A DNA stretch of 64,000 nucleotides from Chlorops oryzae (lineage: Eukaryota > Arthropoda > Insecta > Diptera > Chloropidae). Positions 34,508-46,070 of this stretch are shown in pieces. The position numbers and the translations under genes were made by a program. The stretch spans positions 139,483,434 to 139,547,433 of the forward strand of contig CM035806.1 of NCBI GenBank assembly GCA_020466095.1, in the 5' to 3' direction. The notes under the pieces were generated by a model, which worked only from the letters and a program-made list of their open reading frames with translations, was not told the DNA's origin and searched no databases. Position 1 is the stretch's first letter, and each line of letters starts with the position of its first letter.

Positions 34508-35065
34508 TCATTTCTGTTTGATATTCATTTCGACTGCCTGGTGGTCAGACTCAAACACATGTGTGCTTAGATATTCCGTGTATCCACCAGCCTCATCATA
34601 AGCAATATCCACAAATGGAGTTACTAAGAAGATATCTAGAAACGAATTACACTGTCTAGATATTCTAGTTGGTTCCTTTGTTGGTATAATTTTTAGCCTC
34701 GGACAATTTTTATGCCACTCGTTTACATTTACATTTGTACAACAGTCGCCCCAGTCTTGATGTCTTGCGTTCAGGTCACCTGCAATGACTATTTGATCAG
34801 TGTTTGTAGCGTCCAAGATAGCTTCCAGATCACTATGTAAGAGTTTTTCATTTGGCCTGTTATAAGCTGCTATGAAGGTTATTTGTTCTGCGTTTGCTAA
34901 AAAAATCTTTAATCCCATTGCTTCAAGGTGGATAGTATTTCCTAAATTTATTTTTTTATAACTTATGTTTTCTTTGATGCAAATTGCTGTAGATGTGCTT
35001 ATAGTATTGCTATTGTTATTTGGCCTACTGGCTTTGCAATGCTTTGTGTTATTGACATTTGACAT
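34508..35065 (-). pseudogene. Non-LTR retrotransposon endonuclease domain (fragment)
   Basis: A 185-residue open frame resembles the apurinic-type endonuclease/exonuclease/phosphatase domain that nicks target DNA in Jockey/CR1-like non-LTR elements. Visible motifs are 'IVIAGDLNARHQDWG' (residues about 92-106), 'NSFLDIFLVTP' (140-150) and the terminal 'SDHQAVEM' (173-180). The first catalytic motifs and the whole reverse transcriptase are missing, and stops follow immediately, so it is a dead fragment. A shorter, more eroded piece of the same sequence recurs near 37900-38060. Confidence 0.8.
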
Positions 35066-35090
35066 TGAGTTGCCAATTGAATATCAACAG

Positions 35091-36021
35091 TAGACCGAAG
35101 AACTATTGACGAACTATTGACGTCGGTACTATTATGTAGACAAAAGGAGTACTCTTTTGCTTTATAAGGGGACACGTTGTTGACATGGTCAATAAAGATG
35201 AACTATACCTCTTGACAGTACAGTTTCTCTAATGACACCGCCTATAAATACTGTTGACATTGGAACTAGTTCTCTTGTCTATATTGACGTCAATATAGAC
35301 ATGGGGCCATATGGCGACAGACTTCCTGCAAGGGTCGTTTTTCACTCCCTTTCGCACGCACACACACACACACACACTCCCACACACACAAATACACGCG
35401 CGCGCATACTTTTTTGAAGTGTTCACTTACAATTATTGCAATATTTAAAATTTTTCTAGATAATATTAATAACTTGGGTGGGAAGACATGAAGACCCTTT
35501 TACAGATAGAAGAAGGGTTCAGGCTTAAATTTTGATTTTTGTTTCTCCATCGCATTTGTTTGTTTTTTTTTTTTTTTTTGCTGGCAATCGAAGACGATGC
35601 TTAAGTTTCCAAGATTCTTCTAAAGTCAAAAAAAATTTTTTTTTGATCTCAAGTTTTGTCTCTCAAAGTTCAAATTTGTGTATGCTGCGGTATCCAATTA
35701 TATCCAATGCACTTTTTTCATGTAGCATGCCATTTTTTAAGGCACGCGTATCTGTCTGCATATCCTTCCCTATAAAGTTTCTCTTATCGGCAGAGTTAAG
35801 CTTTCATGAACAAATTTGTCAGAAAGAATATCATGAATTATTTCGAGAATGGGCTTTAGTAGGCCAAGTTTTTGGTGGAAAGCTTTCAGTACTGGAGCCA
35901 CCAACACTGAATTCACAAATTGTGAGATATTTTAGAAGATGTTTTAAATTCGATAACCTTTTTAATGGGTCCAGAGAATACTTATCTTACAAAAGAACGG
36001 TTGCAGAACAACCTAGCTAAT
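35091..36021. other. Region between the LINE fragment and the duplicated segment
   Basis: It contains the CA repeat and a 162-codon plus-strand frame (35532-36020) with no motif I recognise. I do not call it a gene. Confidence 0.35.
35358..35390. repeat. (CA)n microsatellite
   Basis: CA dinucleotide run with a small TC interruption. Confidence 0.8.
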
Positions 36022-37036
36022 ATCCGCAGCTTATGAGGATATCAAACGCACCTCGATAAACGATATCCATTGAAAGGCGTGATGTTAGTAGGTTCATTTT
36101 CAATAATTTTTCCGCTTGGGTGGTTGCAATATAGGACACAATCCTCCTACTAATTAATGACACTGAATAGAGCATATTTATAGACGCTCAATCGAATGCC
36201 TCACTAAAGCGGAATTTTGCAATACAAAAACAAAATATATACCTATATTTATATATAAACCTATATATATGGTGTGCTCGACTAGTTACATAACTATGCT
36301 CACTCGCTGGAACTGCTGGAATATCTTGGTGAGTTCGTTCCATTTAGCATTATTATTATTATTATTGATTTCCTTCATTACTTTTCTTCATTATTTTCTT
36401 GAGCTTCTCTTTATTCAATATTTTTGTCCTTCCGTATAAATATGCATGACATACTCTAGTTTTTTTTTTTGTGTTTTTCGGTAAGGGATAATCGTTGCCA
36501 TAGGTTAAATTGTATCCCATTAAGATCGACGTCGGTATGATCTTATTTATGGTGTACTGACACTGTTTTCTGAATCTGTTTTGGTTGATTATGGGCTCTC
36601 AGAACAGTATTCCAAGACCTTATTATGCAAGAGTGATATCTTGCAGAAACGGCTCTTGGGCTAATTCTGTGCCCATGTCCGTCCCGTTAAAATTTAGAAA
36701 ATCTCGAAGTGCATTCAAAGTTCGTCACCATTCTGGCTCTGAGCATATGTCCTGGACTCCCTGCATTTGCATAGATAACCATGGGCTCGTTTTAAGGGTG
36801 ATTACACACTCGAACAGAGATAGCGGCTTCAAGTTGGGACCCAATTAAAGACACAATGAACACTAACTTAACAAACAGTGACAGGCCAAATGACATATCG
36901 CAAACTGTCACCACTCAATCGATTCCTCCGTTATATTCTAACAAAATTCGAGTAGCGAGCCTGAATATTGGCCCCTTAACCGGTAGATCAAGATGCGGAA
37001 TCCGGAATACGACGGAATATTTAAATACGGAAGAAG

Positions 37037-37072
<36 letters not shown>

Positions 37073-37140
37073 CTGTATATAACTATTTTTTTGACATTTA
37101 ATTGAATTCAAGTGAAATTACCCCTTATTTGATCAAATAT
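36022..37140 (+). repeat. Direct duplication, copy 1 (1.12 kb)
   Basis: From 'ATCCGCAGCTTATGAGGATA' to 'TTATTTGATCAAATAT' it aligns throughout with 38506-39625. It includes a TA microsatellite (about 37040-37066). No coding region is convincing in either copy. Confidence 0.85.
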
Positions 37141-37400
37141 TAGGTGTAGTAAAAAGAAATCCATTATTTTTGCATTAAATTGAGGGCTTTATTTAAGATA
37201 GTTAGAATGACCCGATTTAGGTCAAATATGCGCCGTTTTGTTCGATAACTTGTTGCCATTTTAAAGTATTTCATTATGCCTTCTCAAGAAGCCCTCTTCC
37301 TATTAGCAAAAATTGAGACAGTGAATTTCAGAAGCCTTTAGAATTCAAATTTTCCTTAAAACTTTCGCCATAGGAGAACGATGGTCATCATTGTGAGGGA
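37141..37400 (-). pseudogene. Mariner-like element, 3' end remnant
   Basis: On the minus strand, about 37210-37250 encodes KWQQVIEQNGAYLT and then a stop, which looks like the carboxyl end of a mariner-type transposase. It is followed by about 100 bp and a 'TTTTTACTACACCTA' end at a TA. Upstream the frame is broken. The junction falls exactly where duplication copy 1 stops matching copy 2, at a TA. Confidence 0.5.
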
Positions 37401-38505
37401 ATGCTGGATTAATCGTTTATGCGAAGAATTCCCCAAACGCCGAGATTAAATCGTATAATATTGACAAAAAATGCAAAACCTGATGGACGAAAATTAAAAA
37501 ACGATAACTTTAAACTAAGCATATGGCGTTGCACAAACGTCAAAAAATAATTGCAGTAGAGTTCCGAAGAAAGTTTTGTCCGTATGGGAATAATGTAAAA
37601 CTTTGTGCAGCCGCAAATCCCAATAAAAACAAAAAAAATCCTGCACAACTGCCTGGCATTGTTTCCCCGTCTCACAAATTAGAACCAGATCCATTTTAAT
37701 ATTTGAATGTATAAGTGATTTCAACTTCACACACATTCACTTCATTAAATGGCGTTCCATATGCCGATTTTTTTTTTCCTGAGTCAATTCAAGTTGGAGT
37801 TTTGGTTAATCTTTATTTACCTATTTTACAATTGTTCTGTGTTTAACCAGCTTTGTCAAATTTAAATGGTTTGTAAATTAGCTCTTTGCAATAACGTTTA
37901 ATTCATTGACGCCTGGGTCAATCAAACATTGTGCTTAGATTTCGCAAGTGCCACCAGCTCAGCAAATCACATAGGAGTTACGTAACGAATCGACTAAAAA
38001 AATTGCACATGTGTATTACAGTTGGTCTTTGTGGAAATTTAGCCTCGGACAATTTTTTGCACTCGCTCATTCTTTGAAATCGCCCGTCTTATTTTGCTTA
38101 GGCACCTCAAGAATTGACATTCATCATTTTTTGCTAAGTTTTTTAAAAAATTACCTTAGGTTCAATTTTTTTTATTTTCTTAATTTTTTTGCGTTATTTT
38201 TTTTCATAACAATATGTAAAGTTTTTAGGGTTGAAAAACCTTTTAACCAATTGATTTAGGGCGTCAGGTTTTCCTTACCCCAATTTTTTATTATTATTAA
38301 ATTTTATAATGGGGAACCTTTAAGGTGTAATTTTTTTTTCTTTTTTTTTTTTTTTTTTTGAATATTCATTAAAAAAAAATTTTTTTTATTTAATAATTGC
38401 ATCATTTTTTCTTTTTTAGCTCCAATTCTGTATTAAATTAAAATTTAGGTTGCATTTTGGAACTTGCCAATAATTTTATTTAATACTTTTAGGCATTAAA
38501 AGTAA
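37401..38505. repeat. Eroded second copy of the 33.9-34.7 kb LINE region
   Basis: Patches such as 'ACTTTGTGCAGCC', 'TTTTACAATTGTTCTGTGTT', 'TTAGCCTCGGACAATTTTT' and 'GTGCTTAGAT' recur in the same order as at 33.9-34.7 kb, separated by many small and large deletions. The stretch 38150-38500 is poly-T-rich filler. Confidence 0.6.
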
Positions 38506-39625
38506 CAATCCGCAGCTTATGAGGATATCAAACGCACCTCGATAAACGATATCCATTGAAAGGCGTGATGTTAGTAGGTTCATTTTCAATAATTTTTCCG
38601 CTTGGGTGGTTGCAATATAGGACACAATCCTCCTACTAATTAATGACACTGAATAGAGCATATTTATAGACGCTCAATCGAATGCCTCACTAAAGCGGAA
38701 TTTTGCAATACAAAAACAAAATATATACCTACATTTATACATATATAAACCTATATATATGGTGTGCTCGACTAGTTTCATAACTTTGCTCACTCGCTGA
38801 ACTGATGGAATATCTTGGTGAGTTCGTTCCATTTAGCATTTTTATTATTATTATTGATTTCCTTCATTACTTTTCTTCATTATTTTTTGAGCTTCTTTAT
38901 TCAATATTTTTGTCCTTCCGTATAAATATGCATGACATACTCTAGTTTTTTTTGTGTTTTCGGTAAGATAATCGTTGCCATAGGTTAAATTGTATCCCAT
39001 TAAGAACGACGTCGGTATGATCTTATTTTGGTGTACTGACACTGTTTTCTGATCTGTTTTGGTTGATTATGGGCTCTCAGAACAGTATTCCAAGACCTTA
39101 TATGCAAGAGTGATATCTTGCAGAAACGCTCTTGGGCTAATTCTGTGCCCATGTCCGTCCCGTTAAATTTTGAAAATCTCGAAGTGCATTCAAAGTTCGT
39201 CACATTCTGGCTCTGAGCATATGTCCTGGACTCCCTGCATTTGCAAAATAACGATGGGCTCGTTTAGGTGATTACACACTCGAACAGAGATAGCGGCTTC
39301 GAGTTGGGACCCAATTAAAAACAATGAACACTAACTTAACAAACAGTGACGGCCAAATGACATACCGCAAACTGTCACCACTCAATCGATTCCTCCGTTA
39401 TATTCTAACAAAATTCGATAGCGAGCCTGAATATTGGCCCCTTAACGAAAAATGTAGATCAAGATGCGGAATTTCTCCTTGGAATACGACGGAATATTTA
39501 AATACGGAAGAAGAAATGATATATATATATATATATATATGTATAACTCTGTATATAACTATTTTTATCCCTGAGACGATTTAATTGAATTCAAGTGAAA
39601 TTACCCCTTATTTGATCAAATATAT
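38506..39625 (+). repeat. Direct duplication, copy 2 (1.12 kb)
   Basis: Same content and order as 36022-37140. Most differences are one- to three-base gaps, commonly in short homopolymers (for example CTGAATCTG against CTGATCTG, TTATTATG against TTATATG). A TA microsatellite lies at about 39517-39540. Confidence 0.85.
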
Positions 39626-39874
39626 TTACATATTTGGTTCCTTTAGTGGGTGGTAACCTGTGCATTAGGGCTGATCTTAACACTATGGAAAAAATTTTTA
39701 GTGGTCTCAGGGTCCAGAAGTGTGCCATTGAACCTGAAGGAGAAACGTAAGAAATTCGGAAGCAATCGGATAATGATAACCCATGGCAGATTTCAATTGA
39801 AGTTTGGGAAATTGGTCAAAATAGAGAGGAAACGGCCCATAACTCCCCAGAAGTCACCCCTACGGATATATAAT

Positions 39875-40300
39875 GTATCGCCAACCCCCACTATTTTTTT
39901 ACTCCGAACATTTTTTCTTAACAAACCTACTCCCGATCTTCCCTCCTTAGGGCGGCTCCCATACAAAAGTTATCTTTGTACACATTTTCGCCCCACTGTT
40001 CTCACTAGCCCCAGGGTGCTCCTAGAGTATTCAAATGTATGACCGACCCCCATTAATTTTGTTTCTCAAAAATTTTTTCCGAACATAACTGCCCTCTATC
40101 TCCCCTCCTAAGGGGGCCACCCATACAAAATTACCTTAATTTTATCAAAATTTCATAAAAAAATGGCCGTCACTACAGTCGAACCCGTCCCAGAGGGATG
40201 ATATGTATGACCGACCCCCAATATTTTTTTACCCTAACATTTTCTTCAAACATACCTACCCTCTATCTCCCCTCCTTAGAGGGGTTTTCCATACAAAAAT
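39875..40300. repeat. Three tandem units of about 165 bp
   Basis: Units start near 39875, 40036 and 40205. Each begins like 'GTATGACCGACCCCCA', continues with TTTTTT-rich sequence and 'AACAT', then 'CCCTCTATCTCCCCTCC' and ends near 'CCCATACAAAA'. Spacing is 161 and 169 bp. The first unit is the most diverged. Confidence 0.75.
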
Positions 40301-41208
40301 CGGCTTAAATTAAAGAAAAATACCTCACGAATTTCAATCTATAATATAGATGCCGTAGGAACAAGAACGACCATATTCGGTATGCATATTCGAAAAATGT
40401 ACAAAATTCCCTTTTAAACGAGCCTAGTATGAAGAATATTGGATGTGTATTTTGGTATGTTTTAATAATATGTTACAATTATTAGGAATAATTTATTATT
40501 GGGCTGTGCTACCCAGAATAAAACATTATTTCGTACTTTTTCACCAGTGTTGCAGCTCATAAATTCCAAATATTTTTGTGCATTTAAGGTGCAGCATTTA
40601 AATGCACCAATATATACAGAACTTAGCTCTAAATGCAGATTTAGCTGCTAGTTTGAAAATAATATTAGATTCAATTATTTTTTTTTTCATTTTATTGAAA
40701 TTATTGTTATATGTTAAACATCTGTCGTATGCTGGTTATTGTTCCAGTCATAAATTTAAATAACAAATGCCTTTGTTGTCTACTCCAATTATAAATCTGG
40801 CACACTAATCACTTAAATTCCGCCACAATTCAAAATTGTTTTCAATCTACTTTTTTCGATGTTTGCCAACATTTTACTGCAGCAAAAGAATATTTTTCAC
40901 TTTTGCTGGAAAATTAACATTACATATTTGTTGATAATCTAGCAGCTAATACTTTAGAATAATATAAGTTTAGAAAAGAAATTGTTTTTACAGGCGTCAA
41001 GAGGTTTCTAGGATGTTTACCCGAGAAATGCAAAATTTTGAGTTGTGCCGATTTAGTGATAAGTGTGCGAAATAATGGAAAAATTTATTTATTTTCTGAT
41101 TTTTCTGAGCCTCTTATTTTGGAGCAGAGGTGTTAAGAATGCAATCAATTTGATTTAAAATCAGTTGAAGTCACAATCTTTGACTTACTTTAAGCATTGC
41201 AATTAAAA
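40301..41208. other. Non-coding AT-rich DNA
   Basis: No gene or clear repeat seen. Confidence 0.4.
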
Positions 41209-42054
41209 CAAGTAAGGGTGTTATAGTCAGGCGAGCCTGACAATAGAATACCCGACACAGACACTTATGTTCCAATAATTTTTAATATCAGGAGTTGTTT
41301 AAGGCCATAGGGGCCCCATATACCGACTTTTGTTTAATTTCTTTATAAAAACCGCCCATTTGCCACGCCCAATTTTTCAATTTTTTTGGGATTCTAATCG
41401 GACCCATATATATACGCTTAAATTCTAAGTTTCATTGAAATATTTCAATAAAGTCCGCTTTTGAGGCATTTTTGGGATTTTTGTGACAGACCCTAGTACT
41501 AGAGGTACCCTTAATAATAGTTCTATCGAAATTTTTGGGGGAGGACGTTACTGGCTATCAAGGAAGCATACGTGCCAACTTTCGTTCAAGTCCCATTTGT
41601 ATTTCGGGTGTAGGAGACAATTTTCGAAAAACGCCCTTATGCCACGCCCACTTTTCAAATTTTTTGAAATCATATTACTTGCGTTTAAACATGTTCAAAT
41701 ACCAAGTTTCATCAAAATATCTTGAAAAACTCAAGTTTTAGAGCAGTTTTTGTGATTTTCATAACAGACCCTAGTAATGGAGGTACCCCTAAAAATGGTC
41801 CGATCGGGTCCATTCTCGAACTTGTTCTTACTCATGTCCCCGTGAGCACGCATTTTGTCAAGATAGCTCAACTCCTTCGAGAAGATAACTGTATACAAAC
41901 AGACGGACAGACGGACATGGCTAAATCGAATCTCCTGGTGACGCTGATCATTTCTATATACATTTTGTATGGTCTATCTCGACTGGTTCTGGGTGTTACA
42001 CACAACCCAACAAACGCAATATACCCTCGACACAGAGTGTGTCGGGTATAAAAA
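41209..42054 (+). mobile_element. Dispersed repeat family R1, copy 4 (full length)
   Basis: Both ends well kept: 'CAAGTAAGGGTGTTATAG' 'TCAGGCGAGCCTGAC' and 'CCCTCGACACAGAGTGTGTC' 'GGGTATAAAA'. At about 845 bp it is the longest copy. Interior blocks ('GCCACGCCCA', 'CAAATACCAAGTTTCATC' and similar) appear twice, suggesting an internal duplication of about 320 bp. No transposase frame is visible. Confidence 0.75.
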
Positions 42055-42069
42055 CGCATTACTGACTAA

Positions 42070-42165
42070 AGACGAGCATACATTGCGTATACGCACTGTG
42101 GACCCACATACCTACCTGTCGTATAGGCAACGTACAATCGTATGCTCGCACAGTACCAAATACCC
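42070..42165 (-). repeat. Palindromic repeat related to 12219-12300
   Basis: Contains GAGCATAC...CGTATACG on one side and CGTATAGG...GTATGCTC on the other, an imperfect inverted repeat, and shares about 45 bp with 12219-12300 in inverse orientation. Confidence 0.5.
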
Positions 42166-42172
42166 ATGTGCA

Positions 42173-42335
42173 TCAAGTTAGCTTGCACTTTTTCGAATTT
42201 CCCGAAAAAAATTATTGTGCCGTAATGTGCCCAGTTTGTGCTATCATGTGCCGTTTCGAAAAAAAAAATTCCTCAAGGGATGCCATTTTTATGAGGAGGT
42301 CCTTTTTGTCGTGTCAAGTTAGCTTGCACTTTTTC
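42173..42335 (+). repeat. Pair of 22-bp direct repeats
   Basis: 'TCAAGTTAGCTTGCACTTTT' plus TC occurs at 42173 and again at 42314, about 141 bp apart. The sequence between them has no gene. Confidence 0.7.
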
Positions 42336-44535
42336 ATATCGGAGTTGTTTCGGACTCAGTTTTTTTTAAGTTTCATTTTCTGACAGCATTTCGAAATTAT
42401 TTCACACAATCATTAGATGATCGCTTCTTAAATGTTTGCTGGGTAATAAATACTTATGTACCTACATAAAAACATAAAGCAGTCCCAGAGACTTAATTGA
42501 AAATTTTTGGTACCCAATACTTCGCATTCGGTACGAATATTATGTATTTCAATTCAAAATTTCTGCTTTATCCATTCATTTTGATCGAAATTCGAGTAAA
42601 TTAATTAGTACTCCATTTATGGTTATACTCAAAGAAATATTTCTGCATAACAATGAAACAGAAGATTAGGGTTTAACTCAAAGGAGCTTACTACGAAGCG
42701 AAAATTCTATTTTAATTGTTCCATGCAAACAAAGGTGCATTATATCTATGTATGTATGTGAGATCTATGCAAACCAGCAAACTGTACAGTGTACATATAC
42801 GTATGTATTCTGTAGTGTCTGTGCATTGTCTTCTTTACGAATCTTCTTTTGCTTTTAGTTTAATTAATTCATTTAGGCAGCAAGCATTTATCGTTATCCC
42901 TTTTCGAAATTATGACCATTTAAATGGTCGGTCCCGTTCCCATTCCCGATCTCGTTCTCCTTTCCATCCTCGTTGCCCATTCGAAATAAAACAAAAGCTT
43001 TTTATCCTATTGCATCCTTTGGCCTCTCGTCGCATAACAGCGCTTTGTATATATGTATGTACATAGTACATCTATTGCAGCATGAAAATAATGAACGTAT
43101 GAGCCTCATTTACATGGGGAATTTTTGGAATTTTTCAACAAAATTTTATTGACCTTCAAAACTAACAACAAAAGCAGATACACACCGACAGAATTACAAC
43201 CGCAATTCATTCCCACTGACGTACGACTAGAACTCAAAGATACCTTTGTTTGCTTGTTTCCTGTGAATTTTCCCCTTTACATAGATAATCTTGCATTTCT
43301 TGCCTTCAGCCGACCACTCCTATCTGTCCGCTGCATTGGTCCCATCGTTCGTTGTTAAGGTTATACGATACCTTGTTTTCCCCGAATGCATTTCGTAATC
43401 TGAAGGGTTTAAATAACAAAGAGATGTCAGAAAATGAAATGGAGGAAAAAAAAAGATTAAGCTATTTGGGAAAATTTTGCAACCTTGTTCAAGGAATCCT
43501 TCTGTATTTGGTGAGAATGCTTCCAAGAAGGTCTGCTTGCCTCTTTCAGATTCAGATCGGATTTGGGTTGTTTTTCGTTTTCTTTGCACGTGCTCTGTTA
43601 CTTAAAAGTATCGAAAAAAACATTTTTCTTTACTAACTCAAGACCGTTTTCGGATGAGAGGCGCAAGCAATAAAACTCATATCGAAAGACCAGGTCAAAG
43701 TAAAAATCGTCCCAGGCTCCCGATAAGACTTCAAAGTCTGGACTTTTTCGGAAGTCATTCTGAAAACGAGAAAAGCGTACCAAATTGAGGTATGCCGGTC
43801 GTAAGTAGTTTTGGGAATTCAAAACCCATACGGAATTCAAAGCATCACAAAGTATAACAAAACTTCATTCAAAGTTTGTTGTGACCCTAAAACCCGTCAC
43901 AAAATAATTCTCTACATAAGGGCCTGACTAAGCACTGATTGGAAAATAAACTATGTGTTTTTGATAGCATGACGTCGAAAAAAATCGTTTAATTAATAAA
44001 ATAATTATCCCAGAATAGGTAATTTAATTAAAACAATATAAAAATATAAATAAAGAAATGGATTTTGATGCCACCTGTATCTAGTTCGGGCCTGATAAAA
44101 ACATTTGAATCACTTCTGTTCTTTTCGGTACATTTTCATCGACGATGTGCCCAAATTGAATTGTAATGAAATGAATTTCCAGACTTTAGCTTTTTAGAAA
44201 TTAGTTTTAAGTGTTTACTTTTAGGCGCTATGCACTCAGAAGGGCATGCACGTTGAAAATTCCATTCCTTTGTGTTTCAGTTTATGCCCTCATTCGCTAT
44301 GCCACTTGCTGTTAACGTTGTTGCTATCGTTCTCGTTCTCATTTTCGTTCTTTTACTGGTTGTGTGTTCTTTTTCTAGTGGATTCTGCTCTCCAATTACG
44401 TATTTTCATTACACTAAGTTTTTGAGGGAAAAGCACTTGCTTTGCATGCTTATTTAACATATTTCTGATTTACACTCAAACTTTCACACACATTGAAGGA
44501 AAGCAAAAGGAAAAGAGGCAGAAGGGGAGCTTAAA
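42336..44535. other. Non-coding DNA
   Basis: Several frames of 60-116 codons, none with a recognisable motif. No element or RNA gene seen. Confidence 0.35.
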
Positions 44536-44539
44536 GGAA

Positions 44540-44548
44540 TGAGAGAGA

Positions 44549-44593
<45 letters not shown>

Positions 44594-44739
44594 AAGAGAG
44601 AGAGAGAAATAGAGAGAGAAAGAGAGAGAGAAATAAGAGAGAGAGAGAAAGAGAGAGAGAGAAAGAGAGAGAGAAGAGAGAGAGAAGAGAGAGAGAGAGA
44701 AGAGGAGAGAAAGAGAGAGAGAAGAGAGAGAGAAAGAGA

Positions 44740-44772
<33 letters not shown>

Positions 44773-45235
44773 AGAGAGAAGAAAGAGAGAGAAGAAAGAG
44801 AGAGAAGAGAGAAGAGAGAGAGAGAGAGAGAAAGAGAGAGAAGGAGAGAAGAGAAAGAGAAGAGAGAAAGAGAGAGAGAGAAGAGAGAGAGAAGAGAGAG
44901 AGAGGAAGAGAGAGAAGGAGAGAGAAGGAGGAGAGAAGGAGAGAGAGAGAGAGAATGAGAGAGAAGGAGAGAGAGAGAGAGAGAGAGAGAAGGAGAGAGA
45001 AGGAGAGAGAAGGAGAGAGAAGGAGAGAGAAGAGGAGAAGGAGAGGAGAGAGAAGGAGAGAGAAGGAGAGAGAAGGAGAGAGAAGGAGAGAGAAGGAGAG
45101 AGAAGGAGAGAGAAGGAGAGAGAAGGAGAGAGAAGGAGAGAGAAGGAGAGAGAAGGAGGTAGAAGGAGTGAGAAGGAGTGAGAAGGAGGGAGAAGGAGAG
45201 TGAAGGAGGGAGAAGAAGCAAGAGGGAGAGACAAC
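44540..45235. repeat. Large polypurine array with (AGAAGGAGAG)n core
   Basis: About 700 bp of purines on the plus strand. The right half is a regular ten-base unit, the left half a mix of GA and GAAA words. The long frames on both strands here are artefacts. Confidence 0.95.
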
Positions 45236-45950
45236 TAGGTCGATATAAAGACTGAGTGATAAAGAGGAAGAGGCAAAAAGGCAGAGACAAAATAGAAAGG
45301 GGAAAAGTTAAAGAGTAAAACAGGAAATGAGAGCGAAGCAGAGAGAAATAGTTAGGCAGTAAGCGTAAATGAGCGTGACGGAGTGAGACAGTGGTAGGCA
45401 GGAGCCATCAATGCTTTCACGAAGACCTGTCCTGCTTGGTTAATACACTCACGAATAAAATTATATTTCACTGCTGATTTTAATGGATGAAAGCAAAAAT
45501 TCCAGTTATTCATTGCAAAGACTTTGAATTTCGTTCGAAGTTCTATTTTGTATTTTATAATTTCATGAAACGCATTTCAAGTTGGAGAAATTATTTTGTA
45601 CTTTCAATTTGAAAAACTTCCCACTTAGAAAAGCTACGATAAGATAGAATTCTGCAATGCTTTTAAAATTATGAGCAATGTAATTTGCATTTTTCATATT
45701 GCAATTTAATATTTTCTTGCTAATTGTATAAACCTCTCTAAATTCTGTATAGAAGAGGCATTATTAATTGAAAGGTGTGCATTAAGACCATTCATATACA
45801 GAAGTGGGTGCTACTTGAGGATATTTCAAGGATTCAATGCATTTTCTTGTTGTTCGGGGCCTGTAGTCGTTTGATTCGAAGTGAAAATTGTGCTTCGCAG
45901 AAACATTACTTATTGCAGATATTTCTTTGATCGTCACTCCCGCACTCAAT
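45236..45950. other. Non-coding DNA
   Basis: No gene or recognised element. Confidence 0.4.
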
Positions 45951-46070
45951 AGTGGTATTCAAGCAACAGTGCAAATCGCAGTGTGCAATATTTGCACTGC
46001 TTTTTTTGTACACAATTTGACAAGTGCAAATATTGCACACTGCGATTTGCACTGTTGCTTGAATACCACT
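45951..46070. mobile_element. Perfect 48-bp inverted repeat with 24-nt loop (hairpin/MITE)
   Basis: The left arm 45951-45998 (starting AGTGGTATTCAAGCAACAG) and right arm 46023-46070 (ending TTGCTTGAATACCACT) are exact inverse complements over all 48 bases; the loop 45999-46022 is T-rich. Both outer ends abut TA (TA|GTGG and CCAC|TA), which fits a Tc1/mariner-type MITE. If transcribed it would fold into a perfect duplex. Confidence 0.85.

Noticed and set aside
35532..36020. 162-codon plus-strand frame ending just before the duplication
   Set aside because: No recognisable domain; starts in a poly-T stretch. It could hide an exon, but nothing supports that.
40180..40200. Possible tRNA B box (GTCGAACCCG inverse)
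   Set aside because: No A box at the right distance and it lies within the 165-bp tandem region.
44476..45290. Open frames of 252-268 codons
   Set aside because: Products of the purine array read on the reverse strand.
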